DNA of 6,310 nucleotides from Thermoleophilaceae bacterium (GTDB lineage: Bacteria > Actinomycetota > Thermoleophilia > Solirubrobacterales > Thermoleophilaceae), in contig JACCZR010000264.1 in NCBI GenBank assembly GCA_013695855.1, forward strand, positions 1 through 6,310. The letters run 5' to 3'. A program made the translations under genes and the position numbers. Below, in pieces: positions 1 through 6,112 of this stretch (positions are counted from its first letter, which is position 1; every line of letters begins with the position of its first letter). Below the pieces are notes generated by a model. The model had not been told where the DNA came from, did not search any database, and saw only the letters and a program-made list of their open reading frames with translations.

Positions 1-146
1 CACGAACGACGCGAGCTCGACGTCCTGGTGCTCAAGCGCTTCGAGCGTGCGCTCGATCTGGCCGACGACCATGTCGAGGGCGCCCAGCGCCGCCTCCTCG
101 AGCGCCGCGAGCTCCTGCTGGAACGAGGGGCGGCCGTCGGCGGGCA

Positions 147-147
<1 letters not shown>
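1..147 (-). CDS. phoU: PhoU, phosphate signalling/transport regulator (N-terminal part, cut by the window edge)
   Basis: The last gene of the pst operon runs off the left edge; only the first 49 codons are visible. The ATG at 147-145 overlaps the pstB stop by one base (TGATG), so translation is probably coupled. The visible protein is an alpha-helical, acidic N-terminus: FQQELAALEEAALGALDMV followed by a helix with QIERTLEALEHQD. This matches the start of the first three-helix bundle of PhoU, in which a short N-terminus leads into a helix rich in Glu and Leu. PhoU is a peripheral cytoplasmic protein that links the Pst transporter to the PhoR kinase and keeps the Pho response off when phosphate is plentiful. 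The metal-binding motifs of PhoU lie outside the window, so the call rests on the N-terminal pattern and on position directly after pstB. Confidence 0.85.
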
Positions 148-1070
<923 letters not shown>

Positions 1071-1076
1071 TGTAGA

Positions 1077-1979
1077 TCACCACTTCCGCTCGTACCGGTT
1101 GCGCAGGAAGATCGCCCCGGCGTTCATCACCACGAGCAAGGCCAGGAGGACGATGATCGCCGCCGCGCCTGCCGCTCTGAACTCGGTGTCGGCGTCGCTG
1201 ATGAACTCGAAGATCGCGAGCGGCATCGCCGTGAAGCGGTCCGTGATCCCTTCGGGGTTGAAGCGGGCGAAGGTGGCGGCGCCGATCACCAGGAGCGGCG
1301 CCGTCTCCCCGATGGCGCGCGAGAGCGCGAGGATCACGCCGGTTGCGATGCCGGGCAGGGCGCCGGGCAGCACCTGCTTCCAGATCGTCTGCCACTGGGT
1401 GGCGCCCAGGGCCAGGGAGCCCTCGCGGATCGAAGACGGCACCGCCCGGATCGCCTCGCGCGAGACGATGATCACCACCGGCAGCACCAGCAGTCCCAAC
1501 GTGAGCGCGCCGGCCAGCAGCACCGGCCCGAGCCCGAGCGGGCCGCGCACGATGAAGGCCAGGCCGAGAATGCCGTAGACCACCGAGGGCACGGCGGCGA
1601 GGTTTTGGATGTTCACCTCGATCAGACGGCTGAGGCGGCTGTCGCGGTTGGCGTACTCCTCGAGATAGACGGCGGTGGCCACCCCCACGGGCACGATGAA
1701 GACCGCGCACAGCACCATGAGGTAGATCGTCCCGATCAGCGCCGACTTCACGCCGGTGCTCTCGGGCGAGATGCGTGACGGGAAGCTCGTGATGAAGTCG
1801 AGCGACACGCGCGAGGCGCCGTCGATCATCACGTCGAGGACCAGCGCGGCGAGCACCACGAAGCCGACGCTCACGCTGAACAGCAGCGCCAGGCGGAACA
1901 TGAGGTCCTTGGTGCGCTGGCCGCTGGAGGCGCGCTCGACGACCTTGCGGGAGAGGCCCGCCTCGGGAACCGCGCTCAC
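1077..1979 (-). CDS. pstA: PstA, phosphate ABC transporter permease
   Basis: This is one of the two membrane subunits of the phosphate importer. I start it at the GTG at 1979, which overlaps the pstC stop as GTGA (4 bases) and gives a 300-residue protein, the normal size for PstA. The same frame is open far upstream, but that part is antisense-like, Arg-rich and lies over pstC, so it is not part of the gene. About six hydrophobic segments are visible, near residues 28-52, 80-106, 130-146, 152-174, 207-233 and 270-292. The cytoplasmic coupling loop (EAA motif) lies around 174-211, with AVPSSIREG, ALGATQWQTI and KQVLPGALPG, followed by RAIGETAPLL, which is diagnostic for PstA. The loop should dock onto PstB. 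The protein ends six bases before the pstB start, consistent with co-translation. Confidence 0.96.
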   Translation of the reverse strand: MSAVPEAGLSRKVVERASSGQRTKDLMFRLALLFSVSVGFVVLAALVLDVMIDGASRVSLDFITSFPSRISPESTGVKSALIGTIYLMVLCAVFIVPVGVATAVYLEEYANRDSRLSRLIEVNIQNLAAVPSVVYGILGLAFIVRGPLGLGPVLLAGALTLGLLVLPVVIIVSREAIRAVPSSIREGSLALGATQWQTIWKQVLPGALPGIATGVILALSRAIGETAPLLVIGAATFARFNPEGITDRFTAMPLAIFEFISDADTEFRAAGAAAIIVLLALLVVMNAGAIFLRNRYERKW

Positions 1980-2926
1980 TCGTAGACCTGGCGGTACTTG
2001 CGCACGAAGCGGATGGAGATGGCGTTCAGCACGAGCGTCATCACGAAGAGGGTCGTGCCCACCGCGAAGATCGCGCCGTACTCGGGCCCGGACGTGGGGA
2101 TGTCTGCTCGCGAGGCGGCGGCGATGAACGCCGCCATGTTCTGCATGGCCACTGTGGGATCGAGCGTCAGGTCGGCCTTCTGGCCACCGGCCACGAGGAT
2201 GATCACCGTCTCGCCGACGGCCCGCGACGCGCCGAGCACCAGAGCCGCCACCACGCCCGAGAGCGCCGCGGGCAGCACCACCCGGACCGACACCTGCATG
2301 CGCGAGGCCCCGAGGCCGAAGGCGCCTTCGCGCAGCGAGCCCGGCACCGCGGTCAGGGCGTCGTCGGCGACCGTGGCGATCGTCGGCAGCACCAGCACGC
2401 CGAGCACCAGGCCCGCGGACAACGCGTTGAACGAGCCCACTTCGAGCCCAAGCCCCTTGAGGATCTCCGGCGTGACGAAGGTCAAGGCGAAGTAGCCGAA
2501 GACGATCGTCGGCACGCCCGAGAGCACCTCGAGGACCGGCTTGAGGATCCGGCGCACCCGGGGGCTGGCGTACTCGGAGAGGTAGATGGCGGACCCGATC
2601 CCGAAGGGGATCGCCACCAGCAGGCCGATGCCGGTGAGGTAGAGGGTGTCGAACACAAGCGGCACCACCCCAAAGGACTGCGACTCCCCGCCGGCCAGCG
2701 GCGTCCACTTCGTCCCGGACAGGAACTCGCCCACGCCCACGTCGCCGAAGAAGACAACCGTCTCCTCGAGCAGCGAAAAGACGATTCCCGTGGTCGTCAG
2801 GACCGAGACCAGCGCTGCCGCGAGGAGCGCGTACCGGATGGCCGCCTCCCCGGTGGAGCGACGGGTCCTCGTCCGGTAGAGATCCGGACGAGGGGCTCCC
2901 GTCGCTCCTGCCGAGGTGGCTTCCAT
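1976..2926 (-). CDS. pstC: PstC, phosphate ABC transporter permease
   Basis: This is the second membrane subunit of the Pst importer and pairs with PstA. It has 316 residues with an ATG at 2926, 18 bases after the pstS stop; the spacer has only a weak purine-rich ribosome site (GCAGG). A basic cytoplasmic N-terminus (LYRTRTRRSTGE) leads into a first membrane segment at about 30-52. The periplasmic stretch with FLSGTKWTPL (68-77) and FGVVPLVFDTLYLTG is typical of PstC. Further hydrophobic segments lie at about 97-117, 134-152, 168-187, 218-246 and 283-305. The coupling loop is at 188-224, with AVPGSLREGAFGLGASR and VVLPAALSG, followed by ASRAVGETVIILVAGG, the PstC counterpart of the PstA signature. 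The stop codon is shared with the pstA start (GTGA), so stoichiometric production through translational coupling is likely. Confidence 0.96.
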   Translation of the reverse strand: MEATSAGATGAPRPDLYRTRTRRSTGEAAIRYALLAAALVSVLTTTGIVFSLLEETVVFFGDVGVGEFLSGTKWTPLAGGESQSFGVVPLVFDTLYLTGIGLLVAIPFGIGSAIYLSEYASPRVRRILKPVLEVLSGVPTIVFGYFALTFVTPEILKGLGLEVGSFNALSAGLVLGVLVLPTIATVADDALTAVPGSLREGAFGLGASRMQVSVRVVLPAALSGVVAALVLGASRAVGETVIILVAGGQKADLTLDPTVAMQNMAAFIAAASRADIPTSGPEYGAIFAVGTTLFVMTLVLNAISIRFVRKYRQVYE

Positions 2927-2944
2927 CTCGCTGGCTTGCCTGCC

Positions 2945-3895
2945 TTAGCCCTGCTCGGCCGTGGTCAGGGCCTGCTGTGACTTCGTCGCCTGCTCGGAGG
3001 TCATCGGCACGATCTTGGCTGCCGTCGAGATCTTGTCCTGGTTCTTGACTACGAAGTCCAGGAACGCCTTGACCTGCGGCTTCTTGATCGACTTCGCGCT
3101 CGGGTACATGAACAGCGGCCGGGACAGCGGCTTGTAGCTGCCGTCCTGGATCGTCGCGGTCGAGGGGGCGACGCAGCCGCTGCCGCCATCCACCTCCACC
3201 AGACCGAGCTTGTCCTTGTTCTGCTCGTAGAAGGAGAACCCGAAGTAGCCCAGCGCGTTGCTCTCACCGGAGACACCCGTCACGAGGACGTTGTCGTCAG
3301 GTGAGGTCTGGACCTTCTCCTGGCGCTGCTCCTTGTCGGTCTCCAGCACAGTCTCGGTGAAGAAGTCAAAGGTTCCCGACTCCTCACCCGGGCTGAACAG
3401 CGAGACCGGCTTGCTGGGCAGCCCCGAGCCCAGCTCGGAGTAGCTCTTGACCTTGGACTTCGGGGCGAACAGCTCCTTGAGCTGCTCGGTCTTCATGCAC
3501 TTGACCGGGAGGCCCTTGTTGGAGACGACGGCGATGCCGTCGTTGGCGACTTGCAGCTCCGCAGGGGCGACGCCCGCCTTCTTGCAGGCGTCCGTCTCCT
3601 CGTCCTCGATCGCCCGCGAGGCGTCCGCGATGTCGAGCTCGCCGCGGCAGAACTTCTCGAAGCCGTCACCGGTGCCCGCGCCGCCCACGGTGACGCGGAC
3701 GTCCGGGTTCTCCTCCTGGAAGAGCTCCAGCGCGGCCTGGGCGAAGGGCTGCACCGTGCTGGATCCGTCGATGGCGATGGTGCCCTTGAGGTCTCCGCCG
3801 CCGCTTCCTCCGCCACCCTTCTTCTCCTCTTCGCCGCACGCGGCGGCACCGAGGGAGAAGAGGGCGCAGATGGCGATAGTGAGCCACCTGGTCAT
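2945..3895 (-). CDS. pstS: PstS, phosphate-binding lipoprotein of the Pst ABC transporter
   Basis: This is the extracytoplasmic receptor that captures orthophosphate and delivers it to PstC/PstA. The 316-residue precursor begins with a lipoprotein signal peptide: MTRW, a hydrophobic core (5-16) and AAAC ending at Cys20, the likely lipidated residue. The -3 position is Ala rather than the usual Leu/Val, so the lipobox is imperfect. A Glu/Lys/Gly-rich flexible tether (21-36) follows. Phosphate-site segments are visible: DGSSTV (43-48), GAGTGDGFEKF (72-82), DIADASR (88-94) and ESGTFDFF (172-179). Four cysteines in the mature domain (C83, C104, C133, C241) could form two disulfides, a pattern I associate with SphX/actinobacterial-type PstS. 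The ATG at 3895 is well supported by AAGGAG seven bases upstream. A tandem 11-base operator array precedes the gene, implying induction by phosphate starvation. Confidence 0.96.
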   Translation of the reverse strand: MTRWLTIAICALFSLGAAACGEEEKKGGGGSGGGDLKGTIAIDGSSTVQPFAQAALELFQEENPDVRVTVGGAGTGDGFEKFCRGELDIADASRAIEDEETDACKKAGVAPAELQVANDGIAVVSNKGLPVKCMKTEQLKELFAPKSKVKSYSELGSGLPSKPVSLFSPGEESGTFDFFTETVLETDKEQRQEKVQTSPDDNVLVTGVSGESNALGYFGFSFYEQNKDKLGLVEVDGGSGCVAPSTATIQDGSYKPLSRPLFMYPSAKSIKKPQVKAFLDFVVKNQDKISTAAKIVPMTSEQATKSQQALTTAEQG

Positions 3896-3902
3896 AGATC
3901 TG

Positions 3903-3908
3903 CTCCTT
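3903..3908 (-). promoter_or_regulatory. Ribosome binding site of pstS
   Basis: AAGGAG lies on the minus strand with a seven-base spacer before the ATG at 3895. It is the strongest ribosome site of the pst operon and fixes the pstS start. The downstream genes have weak sites and rely on close spacing or overlap. Confidence 0.85.
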
Positions 3909-3917
3909 GTTCGTTCA

Positions 3918-3923
3918 CGTATG
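3918..3923 (-). promoter_or_regulatory. Possible -10 element of the pst operon
   Basis: CATACG on the minus strand resembles the CATACT found before the right-edge gene but lacks the important final T. It begins exactly at an 11-base phase boundary of the adjacent operator array. Transcription from it would start near 3911 and give a leader of about 15 bases that still includes the pstS ribosome site. No convincing -35 is visible, as expected for an activator-dependent promoter. This is tentative. Confidence 0.3.
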
Positions 3924-3934
3924 TGGCCGCGAGG

Positions 3935-4000
3935 CTGTCAGCGGGTACGCGCCAGTCTGTTATCGAGGTGTCGCGAACCTGTAAAAAAGACGTGAAGAAC
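3935..4000. promoter_or_regulatory. Tandem 11-base PHO-box-like operator array upstream of pstS
   Basis: Read on the plus strand, units start every 11 bases at 3935 (CTGTCAG), 3946 (degenerate), 3957 (CTGTTAT), 3968 (GTGTCGC), 3979 (CTGTAAA) and 3990 (ACGTGAA). The E. coli PHO box is a direct repeat of CTGTCAT-like heptamers at 11-base spacing bound by PhoB dimers, so four to six units could take two or three dimers. The array fills the gap between the stop of the winged-helix gene and pstS, ending about 40 bases before the pstS ATG. The CTGT orientation is opposite to pstS transcription, unlike the usual E. coli arrangement. Reading the minus strand gives GTTC-starting units at two positions, closer to the Streptomyces style, so the functional orientation is uncertain. 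Confidence 0.65.
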
Positions 4001-4345
4001 TCAGTCTTCGCGCTCGAGCCGATAGCCGAAGCCGAAGTGCGTGTGGATCAGCGTCAGCTCGGGCACGGCCTCGGCGAGCTTGTGCCGCAGCTTGGCCACG
4101 TAGACGTCCACGGAGCGGTCGGACTTGCGAAACGGCTCGTCCCATACCACCCGGTAGAGCTCCTCGCGCGAGACGATCCGCCCCTGGCGCTCCACGAGGG
4201 CTGTGAGGAGCGAGAGCTCCCGGACGGTGAGGGCCAGCCGGCTTCCCTGGGCCTCGGCCACGAAACGCTCGGGCCAGACCTCGACAGGCCCCGCTCGCAG
4301 GACGCGTTCACCTCCTTCCTGCAGCTTTCTCGTCCCTGCCTCCAC
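4001..4345 (-). CDS. Receiverless OmpR/PhoB-type winged-helix DNA-binding protein
   Basis: This small protein consists essentially of one trans_reg_C winged-helix domain. Visible elements are the beta-sheet start LRAGPVEVWPERF, LTVRELSLLTALVERQGRIVSREEL (helices 1-2), the recognition helix DRSVDVYVAKLRHKL and the wing IHTHFGFGYRLE. No receiver domain precedes it: the DNA upstream is the divergent promoter and then the antisense of the response regulator. The recognition helix is nearly identical to that of the neighbouring response regulator, so the two probably bind the same operators. The listed start, GTG at 4345 (114 residues), is the nearest conventional in-frame start but lacks a ribosome site; TTG at 4354 is another option. 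A perfect AAGGAGGTGA (4317-4308) sits seven bases before an in-frame CTG at 4300, which would give a 99-residue protein matching the domain exactly. The gene sits just upstream of pstS on the same strand and may be part of its regulation. Its role as competitor or activator is inference. Confidence 0.8.
   Translation of the reverse strand: MEAGTRKLQEGGERVLRAGPVEVWPERFVAEAQGSRLALTVRELSLLTALVERQGRIVSREELYRVVWDEPFRKSDRSVDVYVAKLRHKLAEAVPELTLIHTHFGFGYRLERED
4308..4317 (-). promoter_or_regulatory. Perfect 10-base Shine-Dalgarno before an in-frame CTG
   Basis: AAGGAGGTGA on the minus strand is fully complementary to the usual 3' end of 16S rRNA. The seven-base spacer ends at CTG (4300-4298), in frame with the winged-helix domain and placed at its natural N-terminus. 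No ATG, GTG or TTG in that frame lies at a suitable distance. The GTG inside the motif itself is out of frame. This argues for CTG initiation, though an internal chance match within a longer gene cannot be excluded. Confidence 0.5.
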
Positions 4346-4377
4346 CGCGGCCAAGATGCCAAGGTGGGGCCGTTCTT

Positions 4378-4432
4378 CCGTTACATGCGTGTTTTTCGCC
4401 TGTGAACAACCTGTAAAACCTGGGTTCTGGGG
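4378..4432. promoter_or_regulatory. Tandem 11-base PHO-box-like operator array between the winged-helix gene and the response regulator
   Basis: On the plus strand, units start every 11 bases at 4378 (CCGTTAC), 4389 (GTGTTTT), 4400 (CTGTGAA), 4411 (CTGTAAA) and, weaker, 4422 (GGGTTCT). The central pair closely resembles the E. coli PHO box, with two CTGT heptamers separated by an A-rich tetramer. The array has the same orientation as the response regulator gene and ends 11 bases before its -10 hexamer, which suggests activator-type autoregulation. As it lies in a divergent region, it may also control the winged-helix gene and through it the pst operon. Confidence 0.7.
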
Positions 4433-4443
4433 TCGTCTGGGCC

Positions 4444-4449
4444 TACACT
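4444..4449 (+). promoter_or_regulatory. -10 promoter element of the response regulator gene
   Basis: TACACT matches the TAnnnT pattern of primary sigma-factor -10 elements. Transcription would begin near 4456, leaving a leader of only about ten bases before the GTG at 4466. No -35 is recognisable at the normal distance; the PHO-like array sits there instead, as in PhoB-activated promoters. Confidence 0.55.
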
Positions 4450-4465
4450 GGTCGCGGCGAGGCCC

Positions 4466-5236
4466 GTGAACGCGTCCGACCAGGGAAACCTCCGCATCGC
4501 GATCCTCGACTCCGACTCGGGCTTCGTACGCGTGCTCGTCAACCGAGCCGAGGGGCTGGGCTGCCAGTACCGGCGGCTCGAGTCCCCGCCGCGGGTCGAG
4601 GAGTTCGTGGCCATGCGCGTCAACGCCCTCGTGGTGGATCTCGCGCTGCTCGGCCCCGGCGCCTGGGACTACCTCGAGCGGCTGACCGCGGCCGTGCCCA
4701 CCATGGGCCTGGTGGTCTGCACCGGCCGCTCCAGCGTGGGCCAGCGGGTGCGGGGACTGCGCGCGGGCGCCGACGACTGGGTGACCAAGCCCGCTCATCC
4801 CGAGGAGGTGCTGGCCCGGGTCGAGGCGGTCGTGCGCCGCCGCAAGCGCTCCGCGCCGCCCTTCCAGTCCGGCCCGCTCGCCGCCGGAGACCTGGAGGTG
4901 CGCGCGGACCAGTTTCAGGCCTTTGCCTTGGGCCGCAGCGCGGAGCTGACCCGGCGCGAGTTCGAGGTGTTGCAGCTGCTGGCCGAGGCACGAGGCCGGG
5001 TTTTGCAGCGCGAGGAGATCTACCAGGCAGTCTGGGGCTACGCGATGGCCCATGGCGACCGTTCGGTGGACGTCTTCGTGCGAAAGGTGCGCCAGAAGCT
5101 CGAGGCGGTCTCGCCGCAGTGGTCGTACATACACACCCACTTCGGGGTGGGCTATCGCTTCGAAGCCGAGGGCGGCCCGCAGGCGCCGGACGCGCCGCCG
5201 CTCGTCGCACCCTCGCCCGAGCGCGTACCGCTCTAA
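4466..5236 (+). CDS. PhoB/RegX3-like response regulator (receiver plus winged helix)
   Basis: This 256-residue protein is a two-component DNA-binding regulator, most likely the phosphate-starvation activator of the flanking pst operon. The receiver domain (about 9-125) shows the acidic pocket IAILDSDS (D15, D17), phosphoacceptor D58 in ALVVDLAL, the switch residue T86 in VVCTGR and K108 in VTKPAHPEEV. The second acidic residue of the usual DD/DE pair appears as Ser16, with D17 next to it, a slight deviation. After a linker, the OmpR/PhoB winged helix spans about 138-233: LTRREFEVLQLLAEARGRVLQ, the recognition helix DRSVDVFVRKVRQKL and the wing IHTHFGVGYRFE. A Pro-rich tail of about 20 residues follows. 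The start is GTG with a poor ribosome site and a very short predicted leader. The specific pho assignment comes from context; no histidine kinase is adjacent. The gene converges with the phosphatase, sharing four bases. Confidence 0.9.
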   Translation: MNASDQGNLRIAILDSDSGFVRVLVNRAEGLGCQYRRLESPPRVEEFVAMRVNALVVDLALLGPGAWDYLERLTAAVPTMGLVVCTGRSSVGQRVRGLRAGADDWVTKPAHPEEVLARVEAVVRRRKRSAPPFQSGPLAAGDLEVRADQFQAFALGRSAELTRREFEVLQLLAEARGRVLQREEIYQAVWGYAMAHGDRSVDVFVRKVRQKLEAVSPQWSYIHTHFGVGYRFEAEGGPQAPDAPPLVAPSPERVPL

Positions 5237-6009
5237 GCCGTAACGGGCACGCGCTCGACCATCCCGCGCGCCAGGAGCTGGCGCGGCCCGGAGTAGGCGA
5301 GGCGCTTGGCGATGTCGGGCCCCGCGGGGCTCGCTGCCAGCTTGCATTCGGCAGCGAGGAGCGCCGGGGGCCGGGTGGGGCCGTGGGCGTCGGAGGCCAC
5401 CACCGCCGCCAGGCCCTGCTCGGCCAGGAGCAGCCCGGCCCTCCGGGCCTCGAAGCCGTGCTGGCCGGTCAGCGACAGCGCGTTGACCTGAGCGAGCGAC
5501 CCGGCGGCCAACTCGCGCCGCAGGCCGGTCGCGCCGTCCACTGCGGCGTCGGCGCTTCGCTCAGGGTGGGCTATCAACACGCCGAAGCCGCGGTCGCGCA
5601 GCTCGGCGGTGGCCGCGTGAAAGTCCTCGCCGATGGCCTCGAACGGGGCCTCGACCAGCAGCCAGCGAGCGCCGACGGGGCCCTGGGCGAGCAGCTCGAG
5701 CTCGGGCTGTCCGAGCCGCCCCACCATCGTGTGGCCCATCTCGCCGCCGCACAGGACGGTCAGGGGCACGCCTTCGGCGGCTAGGGCCGCTCGCAGCTCG
5801 GCCACGCGGCCGGGCAGCTCCCAGACGTCGTCCACGAAGTCCGGACGAACGTGCGGCGTGGCCACGACCGTCCCGGTGCCCTGCTCGACGGCGAGTTGGG
5901 CCAGCTCCAAGCTCTCGGCCATCGTGCTCGGTCCGTCGTCGACGGCGTGCAGCAGGTGGAAGTGCAGCTCCACCGCCGGGCGCCGCCCGTCCTGGGAAGT
6001 CACCCTCAT
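5233..6009 (-). CDS. PHP-domain phosphatase, CpsB/CapC (YwqE-like) family
   Basis: This 258-residue protein has a complete PHP metal site: H16 and H18 (ELHFHLLHAVDDG), D24/D25, H53 (VVATPHVRP), E90 (GGEMG), H148 (IAHPER), and D207 with H209 (ASDAHG). The order DDG-ESLELAQLAVEQG-VATPH is characteristic of the manganese-dependent protein tyrosine phosphatases CpsB/YwqE, which dephosphorylate tyrosine kinases that control capsule or exopolysaccharide synthesis. Other PHP hydrolases, such as phosphoesterases of small substrates, cannot be excluded. The open frame extends upstream to 6156, but those 49 residues run through the divergent intergenic region and lack family similarity, so I start at ATG 6009. 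A GAGG lies only two bases from it; the same GAGG is eight bases from an in-frame GTG at 6003, which is a real alternative. The stop (TAG) overlaps the stop of the response regulator gene. Confidence 0.87.
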   Translation of the reverse strand: MRVTSQDGRRPAVELHFHLLHAVDDGPSTMAESLELAQLAVEQGTGTVVATPHVRPDFVDDVWELPGRVAELRAALAAEGVPLTVLCGGEMGHTMVGRLGQPELELLAQGPVGARWLLVEAPFEAIGEDFHAATAELRDRGFGVLIAHPERSADAAVDGATGLRRELAAGSLAQVNALSLTGQHGFEARRAGLLLAEQGLAAVVASDAHGPTRPPALLAAECKLAASPAGPDIAKRLAYSGPRQLLARGMVERVPVTA

Positions 6010-6043
6010 CGCCTCAGCAGTTTCCGCCGTTTTGCAGGGAGTC

Positions 6044-6087
6044 CTGTTGCTTTCGTGTGACGGTGCTGTGGCCTGGCTGTGAATGAA
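6044..6087. promoter_or_regulatory. Tandem 11-base PHO-box-like operator array between the phosphatase and the right-edge membrane protein
   Basis: On the plus strand, units start at 6044 (CTGTTGC), 6055 (GTGTGAC), 6066 (CTGTGGC) and 6077 (CTGTGAA), exactly 11 bases apart. The order CTGT, GTGT, CTGT, CTGT parallels the arrays at 3957 and 4378. Eleven bases after the last unit is a -10-like CATACT, the same geometry as at the response regulator promoter. The region is divergent, so both the phosphatase and the membrane protein gene could respond. The site is a prediction from the pattern only. Confidence 0.65.
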
Positions 6088-6098
6088 GCGTGCGTTGC

Positions 6099-6104
6099 CA
6101 TACT
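6099..6104 (+). promoter_or_regulatory. -10 promoter element of the right-edge membrane protein gene
   Basis: CATACT fits the An-T core of a -10 hexamer. Transcription would start at about 6111-6113, at or just before the ATG at 6113, so the message would be leaderless. No -35 is recognisable; the PHO-like array occupies that place. Confidence 0.5.
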
Positions 6105-6112
6105 CGTCCGCG

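Noticed and set aside
1980..2708. The pstA frame stays open upstream to 2708 (543 residues).
   Set aside because: The extra part overlaps pstC in another frame and reads as Arg-rich low-complexity sequence. PstA has its normal length from the GTG at 1979.
3961..4000. Possible rho-independent terminator after the winged-helix gene, suggested by a T-run on the minus strand at 3988-3983.
   Set aside because: No stable GC-rich stem precedes the T-run in the minus direction; the tract belongs to one unit of the 11-base array.
4346..5347. A long minus-strand open frame extends the small winged-helix gene upstream to 5347 (448 residues in all).
   Set aside because: The upstream part is antisense to the response regulator, is rich in His/Arg/Ala/Gly without any domain, and crosses the divergent promoter. 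Only the winged-helix end is real.
5119..5784. Plus-strand open frame of 221 residues across the end of the response regulator and the phosphatase.
   Set aside because: It crosses two well-supported genes in the wrong frame and has only compositional, Gly/Ala/Arg-rich sequence.
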